From an uncultured Clostridia bacterium (GTDB lineage Bacteria; Bacillota; Clostridia; Saccharofermentanales; DTU023): a DNA stretch of 64,000 bases. The notes below the pieces were generated by a model, which was not told the origin of the DNA, made no database searches, and worked only from the letters and a program-made list of their open reading frames with translations. Position numbers and translations under genes: made by a program. Below, in pieces: positions 57,100 through 64,000 of this stretch. Positions within the stretch are counted from its first letter, which is position 1. The number at the start of each line of letters is the position of its first letter. Location of the stretch: positions 1-64,000 of the forward strand of contig CAMJYM010000004.1 in NCBI GenBank assembly GCA_946220865.1, given 5' to 3'.

Positions 57100-59895
57100 T
57101 TACTTTATTTCATCCCAGGACTGACCTATCCCCAGCTCTACTTCTAAAGCAACTCCCAGGTTGACGGCAGCTTCCATCGCAGTTTTAAGGCAGTCTGCAG
57201 CCCTTTCAGCTTCTTCAGCAGGCCCTTCCAGAAGGAGTTCATCATGAACTTGCAGAACAATCTCTGTTTTTAAGCCGGCCTCTTTCAAGGCACGATCTGT
57301 TTTAATCATGGCAACTTTTATAATATCTGCCGCTGATCCCTGAACTGGTGCATTCATCGCAGCACGCTCACCGAACTGGCGCAACTGATACCGCGCACTT
57401 TTCAGCTCAGGAATATAGCGCCGCCGTCCCAGTATGGTCGTCACATAGCCCAGGTCACGGGCCTTTTCAGCTTGAGCTTTCAGCCAGCTACGGACGGAAG
57501 AATAGTGCTGATCGTAGGCTTGGATAAAACGTCTTGCTTCCGCCAGAGGAACGCCAAGGCGCGTGGCCAGGCCAAAATCTGAAACTCCGTAAACAATACT
57601 GAAATTGACGGTTTTGGCTGCCCGCCTCTCCTCCGGACTAATCTCATCGCGCTCTTTTGAAAATAGCCGTGAAGCCGTATCCCGGTGTACATCTACTCCC
57701 TCATCAAAAGCTTTCTTCAAATTCTTGTCACCTGAGAGAGCAGCAAGAACACGCAGCTCGATCTGGGAATAGTCGGCATCCAGCAATTTGCACCCAGGTT
57801 CTGCACAGAAGGCCCTGCGTATGGCTGCTGCACGGGCGGATTTTGTGGGAATATTCTGCAGATTAGGAGCCTGGCTCGAGAGTCGCCCCGTACTCGTAAG
57901 AGTTTGTTGAAAAGTCGTGTGAATGCGGCCATCAGCTGCAATTTCACGGCTCAGTCCATCCACAAAAGTCGACTTTAATTTACTGATCTCACGATGCTCC
58001 ATAATCAGGGGAACTATCGGATGATCCAGAGTCAGTCGCTCCAGCTCATCGGCAGCGGTTGAATAGCTCCCGTCTTTCTTTTTCTTTCCTCCTTTGAGTC
58101 CCAGTTCATCAAAGAGAACCTCACTGAGCTGTTTGCTGGAATTCAGATTGAAGCTGCGCCCGGCAAGCTGATAAATCTGCTGCTCAAGGTCGGCAATTTC
58201 GTCTGACATTTCCCGGGATAATTTATCCAGTCTCTCAGGAGCAACATAAACGCCCCGACGCTCCATCGCAGTAAGAAGCAGACTGAGGGGAAATTCAACC
58301 TCCTGGCATAAGGTGAGCATCCCCTCATCTTTCAGACTTTGCAACTGCGAACGTTGACAGGCAAGCAAAGCTCGACCAATCAAAGCTGCTTCATCGGCCC
58401 TGGCCTTCTCATCTTCCGGATGTCCATTCAGGACAAGGGCTTTTCCTGTTGCAGCTTGTACAACGCGCACAAAACCTTCTTCCCGGCTTTGTGCATGGTC
58501 GAGATTATTGAGCAGGTAGGCTGCTATCTCCACATCAAAGAAGGGTTCAGAGGGGATTTCCAACTGCTCTTGCCGCAGCAAAGCTTTACCGCCCCAAAGA
58601 ACCGCGGCTACCCCGGATTTCAGATAGGCAGGCCACAGCTGAGCCCAGTCCTCGCGCTTGAAAAGAAAGAGTTCCGCCTCGCCGCTTTGCCCCTTGTCTT
58701 CCGTTTCTTTATGGGGCACAGCTTTCTCCTGCTGTGAAGAAATGCCATCCGTTTTGCCCAATAAATCTGTAAGAGATAGCTGTCTTCCTTCTGCGGAAAT
58801 CAGTTCAGTTTTCTCATTCTGCAGCTCATTTTTTGCTTTCACCGGCTCTGAGCTTTCGCTGTAAAAAGCAAAATACCCATCCGGCAGCTCAAGTAATGCT
58901 AAGGCTTTGCCAGGTGAAAAGAGAGTTTCAATTTTTGAGCTGAGACGGTAGTTTAATGCAAAATCAGCAGCCGTCCTTCCGCCATCTTCCTCCAGCCCAA
59001 AGCGCTGACGAAAACGCTTCAAACCAAGCCTGGTCAAATAGTGGTCAAGTTCAGGCAGCTGCGCTTCACTCGGGCTGATTTCTGAAAAATCAAAGGGCAA
59101 ATCCTTTTGCAGGCCCACCAGTTCGTAGGAGAGATCGGCGAGTTCCTTTCCTTCAAGGAGGCGTTTTTGCCTGGCACCTTTAATCTCATCTAAATGAGCA
59201 TAAACCCCAGTTAAGCTACCATACTGATGCAGTAGTTCAAGAGCTGATTTCTCACCAATGCCGGGGACTCCCGGAATAGCATCTGAGCTGTCACCCATGA
59301 GCGCTTTAAGATCTCGCATTAACGGAGCCTCAAAGCCGTAGCGCTCACGGAAGGCCTGTGGAGTTATAAAATCCGTCTGACTGCCACTACGATTGCTGTA
59401 AGGAAAGATAAGCGTACATTGCTCTGAAATAAGCTGCCAGAGATCTCTGTCACCGCTGAGAATGTAAACCTGTGAAGCGGCTTTTTCCGCTTCGCTGGTA
59501 ATTCCCGCAAGCAGATCATCCGCTTCGTAACCGGCTTTTTCCAGTACCGTGTAGCCCATGAGTTTCAAGCCCTCTTTAACAAGCGGAAACTGCTTCGCCA
59601 AATCCTCAGGCATAGGCTTACGGCCGCTTTTATATGTGGGAAATAAAGCATGTCGGAAATTTTTTGCAGGAGCATCGAAACAGCAGATCATCAGATCAGG
59701 CTCAAGCTGGTCCACATAAGAAAAGAGCATGTTCAAGCAGGCAAAAATTGCCGCGGTCGGCGTACCGTCAGGAGCACTGAGATGGCCTCGTCCGGCCAGT
59801 CCAAAATAGGCTCGATTCATAATGCTGTTACCATCGACAAGGAGATAAACTGGCCTTTTGTGCCCACCTTTTTCACGCTTGATTATATTTCCCAT
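57100..59895 (-). CDS. polA: DNA polymerase I, proofreading domain degenerate
   Basis: A 931-residue PolA. The 5'-3' exonuclease occupies about 1-310 (LVDGNSIMNRAYFGL, AGYEADDLLAGI, VPGIGEKSALELL). The polymerase occupies about 540-931 with motif A LLDADYSQIELRVLAALSGD, motif B RRAAKTVNFSIVYGVSDFGL and motif C LQVHDELLLEGP. The middle region of about 200 residues holds no DxE, NxxxD or YxxxD triad; FFDVEIAAYLLNNLD is the only conserved trace. This looks like the inactive 3'-5' domain of Taq polymerase. GGGAG lies before the ATG. It converges on coaE with 23 bases between stops. Confidence 0.95.
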   Translation of the reverse strand: MGNIIKREKGGHKRPVYLLVDGNSIMNRAYFGLAGRGHLSAPDGTPTAAIFACLNMLFSYVDQLEPDLMICCFDAPAKNFRHALFPTYKSGRKPMPEDLAKQFPLVKEGLKLMGYTVLEKAGYEADDLLAGITSEAEKAASQVYILSGDRDLWQLISEQCTLIFPYSNRSGSQTDFITPQAFRERYGFEAPLMRDLKALMGDSSDAIPGVPGIGEKSALELLHQYGSLTGVYAHLDEIKGARQKRLLEGKELADLSYELVGLQKDLPFDFSEISPSEAQLPELDHYLTRLGLKRFRQRFGLEEDGGRTAADFALNYRLSSKIETLFSPGKALALLELPDGYFAFYSESSEPVKAKNELQNEKTELISAEGRQLSLTDLLGKTDGISSQQEKAVPHKETEDKGQSGEAELFLFKREDWAQLWPAYLKSGVAAVLWGGKALLRQEQLEIPSEPFFDVEIAAYLLNNLDHAQSREEGFVRVVQAATGKALVLNGHPEDEKARADEAALIGRALLACQRSQLQSLKDEGMLTLCQEVEFPLSLLLTAMERRGVYVAPERLDKLSREMSDEIADLEQQIYQLAGRSFNLNSSKQLSEVLFDELGLKGGKKKKDGSYSTAADELERLTLDHPIVPLIMEHREISKLKSTFVDGLSREIAADGRIHTTFQQTLTSTGRLSSQAPNLQNIPTKSARAAAIRRAFCAEPGCKLLDADYSQIELRVLAALSGDKNLKKAFDEGVDVHRDTASRLFSKERDEISPEERRAAKTVNFSIVYGVSDFGLATRLGVPLAEARRFIQAYDQHYSSVRSWLKAQAEKARDLGYVTTILGRRRYIPELKSARYQLRQFGERAAMNAPVQGSAADIIKVAMIKTDRALKEAGLKTEIVLQVHDELLLEGPAEEAERAADCLKTAMEAAVNLGVALEVELGIGQSWDEIK

Positions 59896-60173
59896 CTTAC
59901 TCCCTCAAATGCTGAATTTTTATGATCTGGACTTCACTGGGAATCTCTCCCCAAATGACCTTATTGATGATCTCACGTCTTATTGTAGCTTTTCTCCAGC
60001 AAAAAAGTCGTCAATCTCTGCTCCATTTTCGAGAAGGGCTGCGGTCGACACCTCAGAAAAAAGATTGTCTTGTCACCTGCTTCACGAACAAGGGGTTATG
60101 GCCTGCATTCCTGGACAGCTTAGTCATCCGTTCAGTGCAGTTTATGCTCGATAAAATCCAACACTTCAATCCC

Positions 60174-61598
60174 TCAACGTCCGCTTCTGTAAATGCCCTC
60201 AGCTGCGGCAAAGATTTGTCCCGCAAACGCGCTGATATCGGTCATCTCGTCTTCAATCACTATCCCGATGGCAAGAGGAATCGTTTCATTCTGCATAAAG
60301 CCTGTAAAAAGGGCGTGAGAATGAACGCTGCCGTCCGGCCTCTGAAATTGAGCTGTACCGGTTTTACCCCCCACAACTTCTCCCGGAACCTGCGCTGATC
60401 TCGCGAAGCCACTGCTTGCAGAAACGATCATGTCGGAGCGCAGCACGGCCATCTCGGCAGCGCTTCCCGTGCGGGAAAAAAGCTCCGGCTGTTCAGCGTT
60501 GTGGCGTTGTCCATTGGCATCTTCCGTCTCAAGAACGAGACGCGGGCGCATAAGCTCTCCGCCATTAGCCACAGCAGCAGAAAGCATGGCAAGGCGAATC
60601 GGACTGATGCTCAGCTCCGTATTTTCAATGGCCTGCCCTATGGCAAACCAGGACAGCAGATAATCATCGGTATCATCCGGCAGCACCACTTCATTCGAGG
60701 CGCAGTTTAAACCACCTGGAGCGAGTTCTTTACCCAGTCCAAAAGCTCTGGCTTTAGTCAATAGAGCTGGCGCGCCTGCACGAATGCCGACCGTTCCAAA
60801 AAAATGATTGCAGGAATGGGCCAGTGCCGCTTCGCGGCCGATAAGCCCATGGCCGGCATCAGCCCTGTCCTCATTGACACTTCCCGGTCCAAGCAGGGCT
60901 TCTCTTCCCTTACACTGGACCGTAAGATTTGGATCATAGTCAGGTGCAGCAAGCCAGGCAGCATCTGTGATGATTTTAAAGGTCGATCCAGGAGGATACT
61001 TTCCCAAAAAGGCTTTATTAAACAGCGCGCCCTCCGGGATATCTTTCCATAGAATGACATTTTGCGGATCTACAAGAGGGCTGTTGGCCACAGCCAGGAG
61101 ATCTCCGCTGCGATAATCCATAAGCACCAGCCCGGCTTTATGTCCCTGCAGGAGTTCGGCGGCTTTGCGGCAGAGCCTTGAATCGAGGCTCAGACGTAAC
61201 GCGCTGCCTTTCATCCCCCGCCCTGTAAAATCGTAAACGATTTGCTGCCAGAAAGGTCGTCCCTGACCCGTCAGAACATTCTCATAGCGTTCTTCGAGCG
61301 TATTGCCAATATTGTGGGTGTAATCTCCAACCAGCGTCAGAAGGCCGGAAGCTAGCAATGGATCTTCAGCATAATGCCTTTCTCCACCATGACTTTCAGC
61401 CAGAGCAATGCCATCCCGGGAGAAAATAGAAGCCGCTTCGGCATACCTTCCTTTAAGTGCAAGTTTATTTTCTCCGGCATGCCCCCAATTCATTTTCTGA
61501 CTTTTTCTCTGCTGAATGGTGATCCCCACGATCAGAGCAAGAGATAAAGCCAGAAAAGCGATGAGAATCATCCGGAGATTACGCAAGAGCTGCTTCAC
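60174..61598 (-). CDS. class B penicillin-binding protein, transpeptidase
   Basis: A 474-residue peptidoglycan transpeptidase. A membrane anchor is at about 10-28, a short N-terminal domain follows, then the penicillin-binding core: SxxK at Ser205-Lys208 (PPGSTFKI), SxN at Ser262-Asn264 (HSCNH), KTG at 412-414 (GGKTGTAQF). It is smaller than most FtsI/PBP2 proteins and resembles PbpA of the group linked to FtsW/RodA, but no such partner is in the window. The start codon is GTG after AGGAGG at a five-base distance. It is probably an individual transcript; 278 bases separate it from polA. Confidence 0.93.
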   Translation of the reverse strand: MKQLLRNLRMILIAFLALSLALIVGITIQQRKSQKMNWGHAGENKLALKGRYAEAASIFSRDGIALAESHGGERHYAEDPLLASGLLTLVGDYTHNIGNTLEERYENVLTGQGRPFWQQIVYDFTGRGMKGSALRLSLDSRLCRKAAELLQGHKAGLVLMDYRSGDLLAVANSPLVDPQNVILWKDIPEGALFNKAFLGKYPPGSTFKIITDAAWLAAPDYDPNLTVQCKGREALLGPGSVNEDRADAGHGLIGREAALAHSCNHFFGTVGIRAGAPALLTKARAFGLGKELAPGGLNCASNEVVLPDDTDDYLLSWFAIGQAIENTELSISPIRLAMLSAAVANGGELMRPRLVLETEDANGQRHNAEQPELFSRTGSAAEMAVLRSDMIVSASSGFARSAQVPGEVVGGKTGTAQFQRPDGSVHSHALFTGFMQNETIPLAIGIVIEDEMTDISAFAGQIFAAAEGIYRSGR

Positions 61599-61860
61599 AG
61601 TTTCCTCCTGAGCTCACGCTGTCTTCAGCAGCGCAGTGATCCATATATTTGATTGCTTGACCTGAAAAAATCATTTTAAATTCCTTTCTGGATATGGACA
61701 TCGTCCCTGCTATATGCATCGTCTATTCTGACGGAGAGCAATCGTTAAAAGGTTTACAGATTACGAATTATCTGACTAACACTCCAATAATGAACGCCTG
61801 GATTACTGATATGATTGGTATTAGCAAAAAGGGTACAAACAAGAAATGTTCCCAAATCGC

Positions 61861-62274
61861 CTAGTGCTTCATCCAATTCTTAAATTCATAGTCCTTGTGC
61901 CCCTCTGTGCCGGGAATAACAATTTTGCTCTTATATTTTCCTTGAAATAACAGACAATCTAACAGCAAAAAATCTCCTGCATTTAAGATGCTCCACTGAA
62001 TATAGCTCATCCAAAATAAATTCCAAAAACCAATAATTGGGGAATGCATAAGGCTCGCAACCGAAAAAATAAAACATATCCCAACGAGGCCGATAGTGAA
62101 TATGAGATTTATTTTTTTCTCTTGCTTTGTCATGGGTAAAGGAGCTGCCTTTTGAATGGCTTTTGGATAAGAGTCCAAAAACCATCTTGGATTGATCAGT
62201 GCCAAGCTTGCGACAGCCCCGTTAAAAATAGCAGCGATAGCTACCCCATCCAGTATTGCTCGAAGGATATCCAT
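61861..62274 (-). CDS. four-helix membrane protein, unknown function
   Basis: A 137-residue membrane protein with four likely helices (about 8-28, 55-75, 82-105, with a short one near 110). The C-terminal part has DFLLLDCLLF and IPGTEGHKDYEF, a pattern seen in a family of uncharacterised Clostridia membrane proteins. It shows the same order of features as the 164-residue gene at 63277 (a PKAI/PKAV motif, then two helices, then an Asp-rich helix end), so the two are probably distant paralogues. It is the last gene of the small operon at this end. GGAG lies eleven bases before its ATG. Confidence 0.7.
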   Translation of the reverse strand: MDILRAILDGVAIAAIFNGAVASLALINPRWFLDSYPKAIQKAAPLPMTKQEKKINLIFTIGLVGICFIFSVASLMHSPIIGFWNLFWMSYIQWSILNAGDFLLLDCLLFQGKYKSKIVIPGTEGHKDYEFKNWMKH

Positions 62275-62289
62275 AAACCCATATTCTCC

Positions 62290-62595
62290 TTAATCCATAC
62301 ATCCTTTTACAAAAGCCATATAGGCCTCTGTGTTTTGTGTCATTTCTTCGCAGTGTCCATAGCTTTGCCAGATTTTTAATACTTTGCTTGTCCATCGTAA
62401 CAAGCGTATCAACCAGCATGTTACATAAGGATCGTCTTTTGCCTCTCCATGTCCGGAAAGGTCGGGCACAATATAGCGATACTCACATCCCAGCTCTTTT
62501 GCCATGCTATCCATCATCATTTTGCCAGAAAAATTCATCGGATGGATGAGGAGGATAACTTCTCGCTTGTTCTGATTGATGTCATGAATCACCAT
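62290..62595 (-). pseudogene. internally deleted alpha/beta hydrolase
   Basis: The first about 50 residues read as the start of an alpha/beta hydrolase (EVILLIHPMNFSGK, IVPDLSGHGEAKDDP), and the last about 25 as its end, with the catalytic His in IWQSYGHCEEMTQNTEAY. The middle, with the nucleophile GxSxG and the acid residue, is missing, replaced by about 15 unusual residues. The full family has about 230-280 residues; this one has 101. The frame is open and AAGGAGG precedes the ATG, so a peptide may still be made, but it cannot be a working hydrolase. The gene starts two bases after the methyltransferase stop. Confidence 0.7.
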
Positions 62596-62597
62596 GA

Positions 62598-63263
62598 TCA
62601 CACCTCCTTGAAATCGCTCCCTTTGCCCATGGTGCCATTGATTTTTCTGGCCACTAAAAAACACTCTGGCCAAGGACTGGCCGGTAGAAGTTCGCATTGC
62701 AGGAGTTCAAAACCGTTTTGGCAGGTAAATGCTTTAAATTCTGCAAGTTTCCAGCTGTGAAAAACACGAAATCCGATTCTTTTCATCAGCCACAGCTTGA
62801 GTCGATGGATCTTTTCTTCAGCGACAAAGGTGGGTGCGATCAGTAAGCCATCTGTTTTAAGAACGCGATAAATTTCTTCTAAGGCCTTTTTTGGCTTTGG
62901 CATAATGTGCAGCGTATTAGCTATAAGCACAACATCAAAGCGATTGCTGTCAAAGGAAAGTGCTGTCGCATCTTCCACGCAAAAGCAAAGATTTGAAGAC
63001 TTTTCCCTTTTCTTTGCCTCTGCAATCATGCGTTCTGAGAAATCTGTAGCAAGCCATGTTTTTGCCTTTGACGCAAGCGGAAGGCTAAGCTGTCCAGTGC
63101 CGCATCCCAGCTCCAGCACAGATTGCTCATCCGACAAATGTGCTTCGATTTTTTTGATTAATGTCTCATAGAGTTGTTTGTTTCCTTTTTCCTGTATTCG
63201 CGTATAGAGCTTGGCAATGCGATCCCAGAAGCTTTTATTATCCCGATTTTCTTTTTGTTTCAT
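62598..63263 (-). CDS. class I SAM-dependent methyltransferase
   Basis: A 221-residue methyltransferase of the UbiE-like group. Motif I is VLELGCGTGQLSLPLA near residue 50, followed by TDFSERMIAEAKKRE and VEDATALSFDSNRFDVV. The post-motif IYRVLKTDGLLIAPTF is usual for small-molecule methyltransferases. The substrate is unknown. It lies 13 bases after the membrane protein gene at 63277 and is in the same operon. Confidence 0.85.
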   Translation of the reverse strand: MKQKENRDNKSFWDRIAKLYTRIQEKGNKQLYETLIKKIEAHLSDEQSVLELGCGTGQLSLPLASKAKTWLATDFSERMIAEAKKREKSSNLCFCVEDATALSFDSNRFDVVLIANTLHIMPKPKKALEEIYRVLKTDGLLIAPTFVAEEKIHRLKLWLMKRIGFRVFHSWKLAEFKAFTCQNGFELLQCELLPASPWPECFLVARKINGTMGKGSDFKEV

Positions 63264-63276
63264 GATTTAAGTTCCC

Positions 63277-63771
63277 TTATTGAACCCACACACATAAGCC
63301 CGCCAAGACAGCAGAGCCCACAAGTATAGCGATGACATGGATGAGGTGATCTTTTTTGTTGTAGCCAAAAAGCTGCGGGCCCAACAAGGCTTTGACTTCC
63401 GGATAAAAATGCGAAAAGAACGTAGACCTACAAAGCAAAAACCAATCAAAGAAGAAAATATCAAAGACTTTCAGCAAAAGCATCATCAAGGCAAAGCGTA
63501 TATAAAACTGCAGGAAGGTAAAGCCATTCTTGATACCGTCTACTGCACCGACAATAACGGCTCCCGCCATACAAAACATCGCCAGCAGGGCTAAGCTCCA
63601 GCCGAAGATATGCTGTCCGCGAAAACGTTCTGGTTTTTCCTCGACGGCTTCATAAACGGCTTTGGGTGCTGATGTAAAAAACTTCTTGTCCTGGATAAAA
63701 CCTACGCCCGCCAATAAAAGTAAGAAAAGCCCTGCCATCATAATCGAAGATAGGAAAAGCGTCAGAATCAT
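63277..63771 (-). CDS. four-helix membrane protein, unknown function
   Basis: A 164-residue membrane protein with four likely helices (about 5-25, 55-78, 88-112, 143-162). Between the third and fourth lies FDIFFFDWFLLCRS with two Asp residues. The order of motifs resembles the 137-residue protein at 61861. It overlaps the stop of the gene at the window edge by four bases (ATGA), and precedes the methyltransferase. I cannot name a function; a pair of similar membrane proteins beside a methyltransferase could handle a lipid or a small hydrophobic molecule, which is inference. Confidence 0.7.
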   Translation of the reverse strand: MILTLFLSSIMMAGLFLLLLAGVGFIQDKKFFTSAPKAVYEAVEEKPERFRGQHIFGWSLALLAMFCMAGAVIVGAVDGIKNGFTFLQFYIRFALMMLLLKVFDIFFFDWFLLCRSTFFSHFYPEVKALLGPQLFGYNKKDHLIHVIAILVGSAVLAGLCVWVQ

Positions 63772-64000
63772 CGTTTGCCTCCATACTGTGCAGCTTCCGG
63801 CAAAAAACCACCCTGCGCACCTTCTGGGGTGTCATCGCTTTCGTCGTAGCTGTCATAGGGCGCCGCAGGATCAACGGGCTTTTGTTTACCAAAAGCATTA
63901 CACGCTTTATCGGTATGAGCAAAGACAAAGTCAAAGTCGCGGCTGTAGCCTGTGTGTCCGGTAACGAACATCGGACGCACGTTTCGTTCTTCAAGTTTTG
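63768..64000 (-). CDS. C-terminal end of an unidentified gene, cut by the window edge
   Basis: The reading frame is open to the last base, so the true start lies outside. The visible about 77 residues run from KLEERNVRPMFVTGHTGY to a hydrophilic tail rich in Pro, Asp, Glu and Gly. They do not match a family I can name. A GTG at 63980 is in frame but has no ribosome binding site, which agrees with an upstream start. Its stop overlaps the next start by four bases. Confidence 0.55.
   Translation of the reverse strand, partial: KLEERNVRPMFVTGHTGYSRDFDFVFAHTDKACNAFGKQKPVDPAAPYDSYDESDDTPEGAQGGFLPEAAQYGGKR

Noticed and set aside
59922..60398. Plus-strand frame of 158 codons between polA and the penicillin-binding protein
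   Set aside because: It overlaps the end of the penicillin-binding protein, has no ribosome site, and no motif.

Overview
The window is a dense stretch of chromosome from a low-to-mid GC anaerobic Firmicute, most likely of the class Clostridia. The reasons are the SCIFF peptide and its radical SAM maturase beside yajC, a PyrK/PyrD class 1B dihydroorotate dehydrogenase, rubrerythrin, TrmK next to a dnaG-rpoD pair, a PyrR-type pyr leader, and strong AGGAGG ribosome binding sites throughout. Genus cannot be read from the sequence. I see no rRNA, phage, insertion sequence, CRISPR array or plasmid gene. Four tRNA genes and the RNase P RNA are present.

Layout, left to right. 1-2300: a small exported protein, a low-complexity single-pass membrane protein and a divergent hfq. 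2600-10660 (minus): miaA, mutL, mutS, miaB and a patatin-like lipase. 10900-12260 (plus): two half-size chromate-family transporters. 12266-18390 (minus): a five-gene operon with 4-base overlaps, encoding a PyrE-like protein, a membrane protein, a MoxR ATPase, a DUF58 protein and a membrane transglutaminase. 18527-23139 (minus): pyrR-pyrC-pyrF-pyrK-pyrD behind a PyrR-type attenuator. 23300-28050: tRNA-Leu, a Gate-domain membrane protein, a CofE-like ligase, tRNA-Met, tRNA-Tyr, rubrerythrin, a left-handed beta-helix protein and tRNA-Pro, most with readable promoters or terminators. 28210-34924: UDP-galactopyranose mutase, an RluA-type pseudouridine synthase and an rRNA methyltransferase (minus), then a PhoB/WalK-type two-component pair and an RluB/RluF-type synthase (plus). 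35031-43718 (minus): the macromolecular synthesis block dnaG-rpoD-trmK-rnpB-yfhO-comEB.

43861-55015 (minus): a long co-directional run comM-dprA-topA-trmFO-queA-tgt-yajC-scfA-scfB closed by an intrinsic terminator. It joins DNA uptake and topology, tRNA modification (queuosine, m5U54), Sec translocation and a ribosomally made thioether peptide. 55274-57076 (plus): ychF and coaE. 57100-61598 (minus): polA and a class B penicillin-binding protein. 61861-64000 (minus): a small, less conserved operon with two distantly similar four-helix membrane proteins, a methyltransferase, an internally deleted alpha/beta hydrolase and a gene cut by the window edge.

The most unusual item is the primary sigma factor: ahead of ordinary sigma-A domains it carries ten tandem copies of a 29-residue Lys/Ala/Pro repeat that resembles the tail of histone H1, followed by a long acidic stretch. 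Other points of interest are a seven-cysteine SCIFF precursor, an Hfq without the usual Sm2 motif whose promoter overlaps a long inverted repeat, a PyrE-like protein with a degraded PRPP loop leading the MoxR operon, a pyr leader whose terminator holds the ribosome binding site, and a DNA polymerase I that appears to have lost proofreading.
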